This document shows positions 14,799-23,096 of a DNA stretch of 33,367 nucleotides, in pieces. Location: assembly GCA_021811325.1 (NCBI GenBank), contig JAJZPE010000015.1, forward strand, positions 1 to 33,367, written 5' to 3'. The first letter of the stretch is position 1. Each line of letters begins with the position of its first letter. The notes beneath the pieces were generated by a model. The model worked only from the letters and a program-made list of their open reading frames with translations. It did not search any database and was not told the DNA's origin. The translations under genes and the position numbers were made by a program. Source of the stretch: Bacillota bacterium (GTDB taxonomy: Bacteria; Bacillota; Sulfobacillia; JAJYWN01; JAJZPE01).

Positions 14799-15756
14799 AC
14801 TGGCCCGCCTGCCCATCGACCGCGACTGCTGCCGCCTCGCCGAACTGGCGGGGCTGGCCCGTTCCGTGGGGAGCCTGGAGATATCCGGGCCCGAGGGCGC
14901 CGGCGGCACCGGCCACCTCCACCTGAAGCTGGCCTCGGAGAACGCGGCCGTCGCCCGCAAGGCCTTCTCGCTGGTCAAGGGCCTGCTCCACACGAGCAGC
15001 GAGGTCACTGTCGAGCGACAGCAGAGGCTTCGCCGGGCCAACCGCTATGTGGTCCGGGCCATCGTCCCCGGGGGTTCGGCCCACCCGATGCTCCACCACC
15101 TGGGGCTGCTGGACCGGCGCGGCGCGGTCACCGGGTCGAGCCCCAGCGCGCTCATCGGTCGGGCCTGCTGCCGCCGGGCCTTCCTGCGCGGGGCCTTCAT
15201 GGGTTCAGGCTTCGTCAGCGAACCCAAGCACCCGTACCACCTGGAGCTGGTCTTCAGCCGCCGCGAACTGGCCGACCAGGTCATCGAACTGATGGCCTCT
15301 TTCGGCCTCCGGGCCCGCGTCGCCGCCCGCAAGGACTCGTTCCTCGTCTACCTGAAAGATGGCGAGCAGATCGGCCAGTTCCTGAACGTCATCGGGGCCC
15401 ACCGGGCTCTCCTCAACTACGAGAACGTCCGTATCACCAAGGGCATGCGCAACCGGGTCAACCGGCTCGTCAACATGGAGACGGCCAACCTGGCCAAGGT
15501 CGCCCAGGCCGCGGTCAGGCAGCGGGAGGCGATCGAGAAGATTACCCGGACCACCGGGCTGAGATCCCTGTCGCCGGGCCTGGTCGAAGCGGCCAAACTG
15601 CGTCTCGATCACCCGGAAGCGACCCTCGAGGAACTGAGCCAGCTGTCCAGCCCGCACGTCAGCAAATCGGGCATCAACCACCGCCTCCGCCGGCTCGTCC
15701 GCCTGGCCGACGAACTGGCCGAAGACCCAAAGGAACTCGCCGACCATCCCACCTGA
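14770..15756 (+). CDS. whiA: WhiA DNA-binding regulator, CTG start
   Basis: WhiA combines a homing-endonuclease-like (LAGLIDADG-fold) N-terminal part with a C-terminal helix-turn-helix. It controls sporulation septation in Streptomyces and affects division and chromosome segregation in Bacillus. The track begins at GTG 14866, but the frame upstream reads LSFAETTKDELARLPIDRDCC, the conserved WhiA N-terminus. The only start-like codon there is CTG 14770, nine bases after GGAGG. An in-frame TGA lies just before it. This gives 328 residues, the normal size. RRAFLRGAFMGSG, MRNRVNRLVNMETANLAK and HVSKSGINHRLRRL mark the core and the HTH. It is the last gene of the block. Confidence 0.93.
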   Translation: MSFAETTKDELARLPIDRDCCRLAELAGLARSVGSLEISGPEGAGGTGHLHLKLASENAAVARKAFSLVKGLLHTSSEVTVERQQRLRRANRYVVRAIVPGGSAHPMLHHLGLLDRRGAVTGSSPSALIGRACCRRAFLRGAFMGSGFVSEPKHPYHLELVFSRRELADQVIELMASFGLRARVAARKDSFLVYLKDGEQIGQFLNVIGAHRALLNYENVRITKGMRNRVNRLVNMETANLAKVAQAAVRQREAIEKITRTTGLRSLSPGLVEAAKLRLDHPEATLEELSQLSSPHVSKSGINHRLRRLVRLADELAEDPKELADHPT

Positions 15757-15815
15757 GGTCGGCCGTCGCCATCGCTGTCGTCCCCAGCCAGAACCACTAA
15801 ACATTACCGGCGCAA

Positions 15816-15846
15816 GCCCCCGCACTGGCGGGGGCCATTTTGCTTC
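15816..15846 (+). terminator. Rho-independent terminator after whiA
   Basis: GCCCCCGC-ACTG-GCGGGGGC forms a perfect 8-bp GC stem with a tetraloop, followed by CATTTTGCTTCT. It lies 60 bases past the whiA stop and should end the PHP-rapZ-yvcK-whiA transcript. Confidence 0.85.
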
Positions 15847-15892
15847 TAGCTGAAGGAGAAAACTCGGGTGTCGTGGAAACAAAAGAAAGTTA

Positions 15893-15911
15893 TGCTGCGT
15901 GCAACACAGCA
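15893..15911. promoter_or_regulatory. 19-bp near-palindrome, candidate operator
   Basis: TGCTGCGTGCAACACAGCA reads TGCTGnGTnnnACnCAGCA on both strands, so seven of nine arm positions are symmetric. It lies about 230 bases upstream of hdrC, in the non-coding leader. The cognate regulator is unknown. Confidence 0.4.
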
Positions 15912-16039
15912 CAGTCCGGTTTCGGGGGGTGGTTCCATCCCGGGGCCCCGCCAATGGCCGTAGATTCCGCCGCCGGAACCCGCCGTTCGCTCTCTCAACC
16001 GCATGAAGACTCTATCGGTGGCCTTATCTTGCAGTAAGC

Positions 16040-16065
16040 GTTGTGCTTGTTTTCTCTGTCACAAC
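16040..16065. promoter_or_regulatory. GTTGTG/CACAAC dyad upstream of hdrC
   Basis: Six-base inverted arms GTTGTG and CACAAC are separated by 14 bases. They resemble the outer TTGTG/CACAA arms of Rex (NADH-sensing) operators, but those have an eight-base spacer, so this does not fit a normal Rex site. Position about 80 bases upstream of hdrC suits an operator. Confidence 0.3.
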
Positions 16066-16142
16066 CGGCCGTCGCCTCGGGACAAGCGCTTGGAACCCTT
16101 CTGCCGGCCCCGTGAGATCTGACATCCGCGAGGAAGAAAGGG

Positions 16143-16778
16143 ATGGAGATGGAGGTCTTAAACTTAACCGCGGTCGGCCCCGCCGGACCCGCCTTCGCCG
16201 CCCAGGTGGGCGCGGAGGCCGGCACGAACGCCTTCAGCTGCTATCAATGCGGCAAGTGCTCGGCCGGCTGCCCACTCTCGTACGCCATGGACTACCAGCC
16301 GCGCCAGATCATGCGGTTGGTGCAACTCGGGCTGAAGGACGAGGCCCTCAAAAGCTCCACCATCTGGCTTTGCGCTTCCTGCGCGACCTGCACCACCCGC
16401 TGCCCGCGGGAGGTCCAGATCGCCGCGGTGATGGACACCCTCAGGGCCATGGCCCGCCGCGAGGGATACCCGTACAAGGAGCGGAGCGTAGCCGCGTTCC
16501 ACCGGGCCTTCCTCAACGGCGTCGCGTCCGGCGGCCGGGCTTATGAACTCGGGATGATCCTCGGGTACAAGCTATCCACGTTCGAAATGTTCAAGGACAT
16601 CGACCTCGGCCTGACCTGGCTGCGCCAGGGTAAGCTCAAGCTCCTCCCCGAGCGGATCAAGGGTTCGGCGAGCGTCCGGGACATCTTCGAGAAAGTCCGG
16701 AAGCTCGAGCAGGAAGAGGTTGCCAGGCAGCGCGAGGGCCGTCCGGCCGCCCACGAGGGAATGGAGGGACATTCATGA
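16143..16778 (+). CDS. hdrC: heterodisulfide reductase subunit C-like iron-sulfur protein
   Basis: A 211-residue electron-transfer subunit with two [4Fe-4S] motifs: CYQCGKCSAGCP (Cys33, 36, 39, 43) and CASCATCTTRCP (Cys77, 80, 83, 87). In Hdr complexes HdrC passes electrons from HdrA to HdrB in the cytosol. The spacing and the following helical region match HdrC, with no membrane segments of the HdrE type. AAGAAAGGG precedes the ATG; an ATG two codons later is an alternative. The stop overlaps the hdrB start in an ATGA arrangement, so expression is coupled. It is the first gene of a seven-gene operon. Confidence 0.93.
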   Translation: MEMEVLNLTAVGPAGPAFAAQVGAEAGTNAFSCYQCGKCSAGCPLSYAMDYQPRQIMRLVQLGLKDEALKSSTIWLCASCATCTTRCPREVQIAAVMDTLRAMARREGYPYKERSVAAFHRAFLNGVASGGRAYELGMILGYKLSTFEMFKDIDLGLTWLRQGKLKLLPERIKGSASVRDIFEKVRKLEQEEVARQREGRPAAHEGMEGHS

Positions 16779-17644
16779 AGTACGCCTACTACCCCGGGTG
16801 CAGCCTCCACTCGACGGCGACCGAGTATGACGCGACGACGCGGACGGTCTGCCAGACCCTCGGCGTCGAGCTTGAAGAGATACCCGATTGGAACTGCTGC
16901 GGGGCGACCTCGGCCCACGCCACCAACCACCTGCTCTCGCTGGCCCTCCCGGCCCGCGACCTGGCCAAGGCGGAACAGATGGGCCTCGACGTCGTCGCTC
17001 CTTGCGCCGCCTGCTACAACCGGATGGCCCAGACCATCCACGAGACCAAGGACAACGAGGTCCTCCGCGGCCGGGTGTCCGCGGTTATCGGCGCCGACTA
17101 CGAGGGCACGGCGAAAGCCAAGTCGCTCCTCGAGGTCCTGGCCGCCGACGTCGGGCCGAAGGTCGTTGAGGCCAAGGTGCAAAAGCCCCTCAAGGGCCTC
17201 AGGGTCGCCGCTTACTACGGCTGCCTGCTGGTCCGGCCGCCGGCCGTGACCGGTTGGGACGACGCCGAGAACCCGCAGAGCATGGATAAGCTGATGACCG
17301 CCCTCGGCGCCGAGACCGTCGACTGGTCGCACAAGACCGAGTGCTGCGGGGCCAGCCTGACCGTCAGCCGTACCGACATCGTCCTCAAGCTCACCCGCGA
17401 CATCCTTGACGCCGCCAAGGCCGCCGGCGCCGACGCCCTCGTCTGCGCCTGCCCGATGTGCCAGGCCAACCTCGATGGCCGGCAGGGCGCGGTCGAGAAG
17501 ACATATAAGACCAACTACCACTTACCGGTGTTCTACTTCACCCAGTTGATGAGTTTGGCCTTTGGTATCGAGCCGTACAAGCTGGGATTCGCCCGGCATT
17601 CGATCGACCCGCGCGAGCTTCTCCACACGAAGGAAATCGCCTAA
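16775..17644 (+). CDS. hdrB: heterodisulfide reductase subunit B-like protein
   Basis: A 289-residue catalytic-type subunit with two complete CCG domains. The first runs from Cys9 through Cys41-Cys42 to Cys77 and Cys80. The second runs from Cys150 through Cys190-Cys191 to Cys226 and Cys229. In methanogen HdrB these two domains hold non-cubane [4Fe-4S] clusters that reduce the disulfide CoM-S-S-CoB. Retention of all ligands suggests a genuine disulfide or related two-electron acceptor, unlike HdrB-like proteins that have lost one domain. The natural acceptor in this organism is unknown, since CoM and CoB are not expected in Bacillota. The start overlaps the hdrC stop. Confidence 0.93.
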   Translation: MKYAYYPGCSLHSTATEYDATTRTVCQTLGVELEEIPDWNCCGATSAHATNHLLSLALPARDLAKAEQMGLDVVAPCAACYNRMAQTIHETKDNEVLRGRVSAVIGADYEGTAKAKSLLEVLAADVGPKVVEAKVQKPLKGLRVAAYYGCLLVRPPAVTGWDDAENPQSMDKLMTALGAETVDWSHKTECCGASLTVSRTDIVLKLTRDILDAAKAAGADALVCACPMCQANLDGRQGAVEKTYKTNYHLPVFYFTQLMSLAFGIEPYKLGFARHSIDPRELLHTKEIA

Positions 17645-17668
17645 TCCACTGGCAGGAGCGATGTGAAC

Positions 17669-19648
17669 ATGCGAAGAGTAGGGGTTTTCGTTTGCTGGTG
17701 CGGCTCGAACATCGCCGGCACGGTCGACATCGAGCAGGTCAAAGCCGCCGCGGCGAAGATGCCCAACGTCGCGTACGTTGAAGACAACAAGTACACTTGC
17801 TCAGAGCCCGGTCAGGCCGCCATCCAGAAAGCCATCAAGGAACAGAAGCTCGACCGGGTGGTTGTCGCGGCCTGCTCCCCGCGGATGCACGAGAACACCT
17901 TCCGGCGCACCGTCGGGGGGGCCGGGCTGAACCCGTACCTGCTCGAGATCGCCAACATCCGCGAGCACTGCTCGTGGGTCCACCCCGACAAGGTTGCCGG
18001 CACCAGGAAGGCCGTCGACCTCGTCCGGAGGGCCGTCTACAAGGTCGCCAAGAACGTCCCCCTGCAGCGGGCGTCGATTGACGTCACCAAGCGGGCCCTG
18101 ATCATCGGCGGCGGCATCGCCGGCATCCAGGCCGCCCTGGACATCGCCGACGCCGGGCAGCCGGTCGTCGTGGTCGAGAAGACCCCGAGCATCGGCGGGC
18201 ATATGGCCCAGCTCGACAAGACCTTCCCGACTCTCGACTGCTCGGCCTGCATCCTGACGCCGAAGATGGTCGACGCCGCCCAGAACCAGAACATCACCCT
18301 GATGACCTGGTCCGAGGTGGAGAAGGTCGACGGCTACATCGGCAACTTCACCGTGACCATCCGCAAGAAGGCCCGCCACGTGGACACGACCAAGTGCACG
18401 GGCTGCGGCATCTGCTGGTCCAAGTGCCCGGCCAAGGTCTCCAGCGAGTTCGACCTGGGCATCGGCAAGCGCAAGGCCATCTATGTGCCGTTCCCGCAGG
18501 CCATCCCGAACAAGCCGGTCATCGACGAGAAGAACTGCATCTTCTTCAAGACCGGCAAGTGCAAGGCCTGCCAGATGTTCTGCCCGACCGGATCGATCAG
18601 CTTCGACCAGAAGGACGAACTGGTCGAGGAGAAGTTCGGGGCGATCATCGTCGCCACGGGTTACGAGCAGTGGGATCCCTCACCATACGGGGAATACGGC
18701 TACGGCCGTTACAAAGACGTCATCACCGGGCTCGAGTTCGAGCGGCTGGTGAACGCCTCCGGCCCGACCGAGGGCAAGATCAAGCGGCCGTCCGACGGGA
18801 AGCTCCCCAAGGATGTCGTCATCATCCAGTGCGTCGGCTCGCGGGACGAGGCCAAGGGCATCCCGTACTGCTCCAAGACCTGCTGCATGTACTCGGCCAA
18901 GCACGCCATCCTCCTCGAAGAGAAGATCCACGCCCATTCGTACGTCTTCTACATGGACGTCCGGACCCCGGGCAAGGGCTACGAGGAGTTCTACAAGCGG
19001 GCCACCGAGGAGCACCACGCCACCTACATCCGCGGGCGCGTCTCGCGGGTCTACCAGAAGGGTGACAAGCTAGTCTGCCTGGGTGAGGACACCCTCCTCG
19101 GGAAGAAGGTCGAGGTCGAGGCGGACCTGGTCATCCTGGCCTCGGCCATGGTCCACCAGAACGGAGCCTCCAAGCTGGCCCAGACCCTGGGCATCTCCTA
19201 CGACCAGAACGAGTTCTACACCGAGGCCCACGCCAAGCTGCGCCCGGTCGAGACGAACACGGCCGGTATCTTCCTCGCCGGCGCCTGCCAGGGCCCGAAG
19301 GACATCCCCGAGACCGTCGCCCAGGCCGGCGCGGCCGCGTCGAAGGTCATCAGCCTCCTCTCCAAGCCCAAGCTGGAGACGGAGCCCTTGGTGGCCCAGG
19401 TCAATGAGGCCATCTGCTCCGGTTGCCTGTGGTGCAAGCCGATCTGCCCGTACAAGGCGATCGACGGCAAGGTCGTCAAGGAGCGCATCGCCGGCGGCAA
19501 GACCATCGAGCGCCCCGTGGCCGCCGTCAACGCCAGCCTCTGCCAGGGCTGCGGGGCCTGCACGGTGGCCTGCCGGACGGGGGCCATGAACGTCCTCGGC
19601 TTCACCAATGAACACATCCTGGCGGAGGTGGACGCGCTGTGTCTGTAA
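17669..19648 (+). CDS. hdrA: heterodisulfide reductase subunit A-like flavoprotein
   Basis: The FAD-bearing core of the complex, the proposed site of electron bifurcation. The N-terminal domain has [18 protein letters not shown] and AACSPRMHE cysteines. The FAD-binding motif [14 protein letters not shown] lies near residues 145-158, with [15 protein letters not shown] after it. [12 protein letters not shown] and CKACQMFCP are ferredoxin-like clusters in the insertion. The C-terminus adds a two-cluster ferredoxin domain ([12 protein letters not shown] and [12 protein letters not shown]). About 660 residues is the normal size of a methanogen-type HdrA. The start is ATG 17669 or GTG 17663; AGGAG is ten or four bases upstream respectively. 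The 3' end overlaps the flxD start by ten bases. Confidence 0.95.
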   Translation: MRRVGVFVCWCGSNIAGTVDIEQVKAAAAKMPNVAYVEDNKYTCSEPGQAAIQKAIKEQKLDRVVVAACSPRMHENTFRRTVGGAGLNPYLLEIANIREHCSWVHPDKVAGTRKAVDLVRRAVYKVAKNVPLQRASIDVTKRALIIGGGIAGIQAALDIADAGQPVVVVEKTPSIGGHMAQLDKTFPTLDCSACILTPKMVDAAQNQNITLMTWSEVEKVDGYIGNFTVTIRKKARHVDTTKCTGCGICWSKCPAKVSSEFDLGIGKRKAIYVPFPQAIPNKPVIDEKNCIFFKTGKCKACQMFCPTGSISFDQKDELVEEKFGAIIVATGYEQWDPSPYGEYGYGRYKDVITGLEFERLVNASGPTEGKIKRPSDGKLPKDVVIIQCVGSRDEAKGIPYCSKTCCMYSAKHAILLEEKIHAHSYVFYMDVRTPGKGYEEFYKRATEEHHATYIRGRVSRVYQKGDKLVCLGEDTLLGKKVEVEADLVILASAMVHQNGASKLAQTLGISYDQNEFYTEAHAKLRPVETNTAGIFLAGACQGPKDIPETVAQAGAAASKVISLLSKPKLETEPLVAQVNEAICSGCLWCKPICPYKAIDGKVVKERIAGGKTIERPVAAVNASLCQGCGACTVACRTGAMNVLGFTNEHILAEVDALCL

Positions 19649-20127
19649 ACGAGAAAGCGGCCCCGGCCGCCGGCCCAGCGACCAACCCGACCACGGCGAC
19701 CCCGGCCCCGGAGGGGTGGGAGCCCAAGATCATCGGCTTCGCCTGCAACTGGTGCACCTACGCCGGAGCCGATCTGGCCGGGACGAGCCGCATCCAGTAC
19801 CCCCCGAACATCCGGGTCATCCGCGTCCCGTGCTCGGGCCGGATCAACCCGCAGTTCGTCGTCCGCGCCTTCCAGCGCGGGGCCGACGGGGTCCTGGTGG
19901 CCGGCTGCCACCCCGGTGACTGCCATTACTCGACCGGCAACTACTTCGCCCGCCGGCGCTACCTCCTGGCCAAGCGGTTCATCGAGTACCTCGGGGTCGA
20001 GCCGGAACGCCTGCAGGTCCGCTGGATCTCGGGCTCCGAGGGCCAGAAGTTCGCCGACACCGTCCGCGAGCTGACCGAGAAGCTCAGGGCCCTCGGCCCC
20101 CAGAGGAGGCTCAGGGAGACGTTATGA
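19639..20127 (+). CDS. flxD: MvhD/FlxD-like [2Fe-2S] subunit
   Basis: A 162-residue hydrogenase-delta-type protein that relays electrons between HdrA and an oxidoreductase module. [22 protein letters not shown] and GCHPGDCHY carry the family cysteines. The first 30 residues are alanine/proline/threonine-rich and probably a flexible linker. The GTG start lies inside the hdrA 3' end, and the stop overlaps the next ATG (ATGA). Because no NiFe hydrogenase genes accompany it, FlxD is a better name than MvhD. The name is based on gene order and resemblance, not on a database search. Confidence 0.9.
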   Translation: MSVNEKAAPAAGPATNPTTATPAPEGWEPKIIGFACNWCTYAGADLAGTSRIQYPPNIRVIRVPCSGRINPQFVVRAFQRGADGVLVAGCHPGDCHYSTGNYFARRRYLLAKRFIEYLGVEPERLQVRWISGSEGQKFADTVRELTEKLRALGPQRRLRETL

Positions 20128-21095
20128 GCGCCACCTTCACGGACCACCAGGCGGCCCTGCGGGATGAGGTCAAGAAGCTCCTGACCGACGGGTCGATCAA
20201 GGGCTTCATCGGTTACGCCCGCGGCCGCGACTCCTACCACCCCGTGCCGGCCATCGTCACCCGGCCCGATCAGGTCGACGGGCTGATCCTCGACCAGTTC
20301 TCCATCTTCGGCCTGACCAAGTACCTCCTCGATTACATCTTCGAAGACGGCAAGATGGGCATCGTCGTCAAAGGCTGCGACGCCCTGGGCCTGGGGCGGC
20401 TCATCAACGACCACCGGGTCGACCGCAACAAGGTCCACGTCGTCGGGTTGCCCTGCGCCGGCGTCCTGAACGGCGAGAAAGTCGCCAAGCTGGGCCTGGG
20501 CAAGGTCCAGAGGGTCACCGACAAGGGTTCGGCCTTCCTCGTCGAGGGCGACAAGGGCTCGAAGGAGCTCCCCAAGACCGAGTACCTCTGGGACAAATGC
20601 CTCTGGTGCGAGAACCACAACCCGGCCGGCGCCGACACCCTCCTCGGCTCCGAGGTCGAAAACGTGGCCATGAAGCCGCGCGACTTCTCGGACATCACCG
20701 CCCTGGAGAAGATGCCGTCGGCCGAGCGGGCCGCCTTCTGGACGCGCCAGTTCTCGCGCTGTATCCGCTGTTATGCCTGCCGGAACGTCTGCCCCGCCTG
20801 CAACTGCCGCGAGTGCGTCTTTGACATCGCCGACCCGCGCTGGGTCGGGAACACGGTCAAGCTCTCCGAGCAGCAGATGTTCCACTTCACACGGGCCTTC
20901 CACGTCGCCGGTCGCTGCGTCGATTGTGGCGAGTGCGAGCGGGTTTGCCCGATGGAGATCCCCCTCATGAAGCTGCAGCGGAAGCTACAGAAGGACGTCA
21001 TCGAGCTGTTCGGGAATCCCAAGCCGTTCGTGCCCTCCGAGGTCGAAGTGCTCGGCCAGTTCCGAGTGACCGAAGACCCGGAGGAGTTCATGTGA
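20124..21095 (+). CDS. FrhB-like iron-sulfur flavoprotein subunit (FlxC-like)
   Basis: A 323-residue protein related to the beta subunit of F420-reducing hydrogenase and formate dehydrogenase. The N-terminal part carries [12 protein letters not shown] and VVGLPCAGV, as in FAD-binding FrhB/FdhB proteins, then [15 protein letters not shown]. The C-terminal part has ferredoxin-type motifs [12 protein letters not shown] and [12 protein letters not shown], plus extra cysteines in ACNCRECVF. It overlaps flxD by four bases and is followed by the flxB-like gene after 14 bases. In Flx modules this position is filled by an iron-sulfur subunit linking FlxA to FlxD. Which Flx letter applies is uncertain. 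Confidence 0.85.
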   Translation: MSATFTDHQAALRDEVKKLLTDGSIKGFIGYARGRDSYHPVPAIVTRPDQVDGLILDQFSIFGLTKYLLDYIFEDGKMGIVVKGCDALGLGRLINDHRVDRNKVHVVGLPCAGVLNGEKVAKLGLGKVQRVTDKGSAFLVEGDKGSKELPKTEYLWDKCLWCENHNPAGADTLLGSEVENVAMKPRDFSDITALEKMPSAERAAFWTRQFSRCIRCYACRNVCPACNCRECVFDIADPRWVGNTVKLSEQQMFHFTRAFHVAGRCVDCGECERVCPMEIPLMKLQRKLQKDVIELFGNPKPFVPSEVEVLGQFRVTEDPEEFM

Positions 21096-21109
21096 GGAGG
21101 TGACGCCGG

Positions 21110-22141
21110 ATGCTCCTGACCATCACCGCCGATAACCTCAAGAGCCTGCTGGATAAACTAGCCCGGGACAGCCTCTTGGTCGCGCCGGTACTCGAAGACG
21201 GCGTCACCCGCTTGAAGCCGGTCAAGGCGGCCTCCGAGATCGCCTTGGACTACAGCAACACAGCCACGTCGATCAAGGACTTCCTCTTCCCGCAGAGCGA
21301 GGACCTGCTGCGGTTCGTGACCGACGGGACCCTCAGCATCGAGGAGATCAAGCCGGAGCGGGCCCAGGTCGCCTTCGGCATCCGCCCGTGTGACCTGGCC
21401 AGCGTGGCCCTGATGGACAAGGTCCTGACCACCGGGGAGTACGCCGACACCCACTACCAGGCGCGCCGTAAGAACACCGTTCTGATCGGCCTGGCCTGCG
21501 AGAGCCCCGCCGACACCTGCTTCTGTACCAGCTACGGGTATAACCCGGGGCACAGCGCCGGGGCCGATGTGATGCTCTACAAGGACGGCGACCAGTACCT
21601 GGCCGAAGCCCTCAGCGACAAGGGCCGGGAGGTCGTCGGCGGGCCCGGCGAGGGCCTCTTCAAGCCGGCCGACGAGGCCGCCGGTCAGGCCGTCAAGAAG
21701 GCCTACGCCGAGAAAGAGGTGCCCTTCGGCAAGGAAGTCGACGTCGAGGGCATCGACCAGCTCCTTGACAACTTCTTCGACGACCAGTACTGGGACGATG
21801 TCTCCAAGAAGTGCCTTGGGTGCGGCACCTGCACCTACGTCTGCCCGACCTGCCACTGCTTCCTCCTCACCGACGAGGCCCGTGGCGGCGAGGGGCTGCG
21901 CTTCCGGTGCTGGGACTCGTGCATGTTCGCCAACTACACAAAGATGGCCGGCGGCCATAACCCGCGCCCGTCCAAGAAGGAGCGGGTCCGCCAGCGCTTC
22001 ATGCACAAGCTGAACTACTACCCGCATCGTTACCACAGCTACCTGTGCACGGGGTGCGGCCGGTGCGTGGCCATGTGCCCGGTGGGCCTGCACATCGCCG
22101 GCGTCATCAAGGACGTCAAGGGGGTGAAGGCCCATGCCTGA
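21110..22141 (+). CDS. AsrA-like iron-sulfur subunit (FlxB-like)
   Basis: A 343-residue protein of the family of anaerobic sulfite reductase subunit A and hydrogenase beta-type ferredoxin subunits. FGIRPCDLASVALMD near residue 90 is the family signature, with LACESPADTCFCTS after it. Two ferredoxin motifs, CLGCGTCTYVCP and CTGCGRCVAMCP, close the protein, so it can carry two [4Fe-4S] clusters. GAGGAGGTGACGCCGG gives a strong ribosome binding site. No sulfite reductase catalytic subunit (AsrC) is present, so a role in electron transfer within the Hdr-Flx complex is far more likely than sulfite reduction. Its last eight bases overlap flxA. Confidence 0.88.
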   Translation: MLLTITADNLKSLLDKLARDSLLVAPVLEDGVTRLKPVKAASEIALDYSNTATSIKDFLFPQSEDLLRFVTDGTLSIEEIKPERAQVAFGIRPCDLASVALMDKVLTTGEYADTHYQARRKNTVLIGLACESPADTCFCTSYGYNPGHSAGADVMLYKDGDQYLAEALSDKGREVVGGPGEGLFKPADEAAGQAVKKAYAEKEVPFGKEVDVEGIDQLLDNFFDDQYWDDVSKKCLGCGTCTYVCPTCHCFLLTDEARGGEGLRFRCWDSCMFANYTKMAGGHNPRPSKKERVRQRFMHKLNYYPHRYHSYLCTGCGRCVAMCPVGLHIAGVIKDVKGVKAHA

Positions 22142-22973
22142 GAATCCACTCGTGCCCAGCGTGGCGACGATTGACCGGATCACGCCGGAGACGGCCGCCT
22201 CGGACGTCAAGACCTTCCAGGTGACCTTCGACGACCCGGCCGTCATGGAGCGCTTCAACTACATGTCCGGCCAGTGCGCGATGCTCTCCATGTTCGGGGT
22301 GGGCGAGTCGATGATCTCCATCACCTCTTCGCCGACCCGCCGGGGGTTCCTGGAGTTCTCCGTCAAGCGGACCGGCCGGGTCACCGACGTCCTCCACGAG
22401 GCCGTCGAGGGGCAGAAGATCGGCGTCCGCGGGCCTTACGGCAACCACTTCCCGCTGGAGATGCTAAAGGGTAAGAACCTGGTCTTCATCGGCGGAGGCA
22501 TCGGTCTGGCCCCGCTTCGTTCGCTTATCAACAACGTGTTGGACAATCGAAAAGAATATGGTAGAATTGATGTCGTATATGGAGCCCGGTCCCCCGGGGA
22601 CCTGTGCTTCAAGTACGAGGTCCTGGAGAACTGGACCAAGTACGAGAACGCCCAGGTCCATGTGACTGTCGACCGGGGCGACGAAACCTGGACCGGACCG
22701 GTCGGGTTCGTGCCGGCCTTTCTGGAACAGGTCAATCCGTCGCCCAGGGACGCGGTGGCCGTCACCTGCGGGCCCCCGATCATGATCAAGCTCGTCCTGC
22801 AGTCCCTGGCCAAGCTCGGCTTCACCGACGACCAGATCGTCACCACCCTCGAGATGAAGATGCAGTGCGGGGTGGGGAAGTGCGGGCGGTGCAACGTCGG
22901 TGACAAGTACGTCTGCATCGACGGCCCGGTGTTCACCTTGTCGCAGCTCAAGCAGCTTCCGCCGGAGTTCTGA
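22134..22973 (+). CDS. flxA: FAD/NAD(P)H-binding oxidoreductase with [2Fe-2S] cluster (FlxA-like)
   Basis: A 279-residue ferredoxin-reductase-type protein like hydrogenase gamma subunits, PyrK and AsrB. The FAD part has ISITSSPTRRGFLEFSVK, then the phosphate loop GPYGNHFPL. The NAD(P)-binding part has LVFIGGGIGLAPLRSLI, VVYGARSPGDL and VTCGPPIMI. MQCGVGKCGRCNVGDKYVC near the C-terminus binds a [2Fe-2S] cluster. It is the predicted entry or exit point for NAD(P)H in the complex. A patch around 22525-22580 is unusually AT-rich for this genome (NNVLDNRKEYGRIDVVYG uses A/T-ending codons). It ends the operon. Confidence 0.93.
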   Translation: MPENPLVPSVATIDRITPETAASDVKTFQVTFDDPAVMERFNYMSGQCAMLSMFGVGESMISITSSPTRRGFLEFSVKRTGRVTDVLHEAVEGQKIGVRGPYGNHFPLEMLKGKNLVFIGGGIGLAPLRSLINNVLDNRKEYGRIDVVYGARSPGDLCFKYEVLENWTKYENAQVHVTVDRGDETWTGPVGFVPAFLEQVNPSPRDAVAVTCGPPIMIKLVLQSLAKLGFTDDQIVTTLEMKMQCGVGKCGRCNVGDKYVCIDGPVFTLSQLKQLPPEF

Positions 22974-23002
22974 CGGTCACCGGAGGCGTAAAAGTCAGAA
23001 AA

Positions 23003-23032
23003 GGTCCCGGCCCGGACAGCCGGGCCGGGACC
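23003..23032. terminator. strong 13-bp hairpin after the hdr-flx operon
   Basis: GGTCCCGGCCCGG-ACAG-CCGGGCCGGGACC is a perfect 13-bp stem with a tetraloop. Downstream on the plus strand there is no U-run (GTCATGTT). On the minus strand the hairpin is followed by TTTTCTGACTTTT, which makes a textbook terminator in that direction. It probably stops both readthrough from flxA and antisense transcription. Confidence 0.65.
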
Positions 23033-23096
23033 GTCATGTTGGGCTTCCGGCTCGTCCTAGCGCCGTGGCCGATGCAGCCTTAAGTTGGGGGTCAGG

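Larger units (their letters stand above)
15847..16142 (+). promoter_or_regulatory. long leader region of the hdr-flx operon
   Basis: About 300 bases without a convincing gene separate the whiA terminator from hdrC. The region is less GC-rich than the genes, and frames here lack the GC3 bias. It contains a 19-bp near-palindrome (15893-15911), a small TTCCG-CCGC-CGGAA hairpin (15965-15978) and a GTTGTG/CACAAC dyad (16040-16065). It also has a short ribosome-binding-site-led ORF (15868-15963). I could not find a consensus vegetative promoter. The region most likely holds the promoter and control sites of the seven-gene operon. Confidence 0.5.

Noticed and set aside
13365-15041. 558-aa minus-strand ORF opposite yvcK and whiA
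   Set aside because: It is antisense to strongly conserved genes, and its length reflects scarcity of stop codons at high GC.
15920-15945. GGGTGGTTCC in the hdr leader resembling the T-box motif AGGGUGGNACCGCG
   Set aside because: Only the first ten bases match roughly, no stem I or GA-rich elements were seen, and the downstream operon is not an amino-acid or tRNA synthetase operon.
16040-16065. Rex operator upstream of hdrC
   Set aside because: The arms resemble Rex half-sites but the spacer is 14 bases where Rex needs eight, so it is kept only as an unassigned dyad.
21110-22973. anaerobic sulfite reductase operon (AsrA/AsrB resemblance)
   Set aside because: No sirohaem-containing AsrC is present and the genes are fused in order with hdrCBA and flxD, so an Hdr-Flx complex explains them better.
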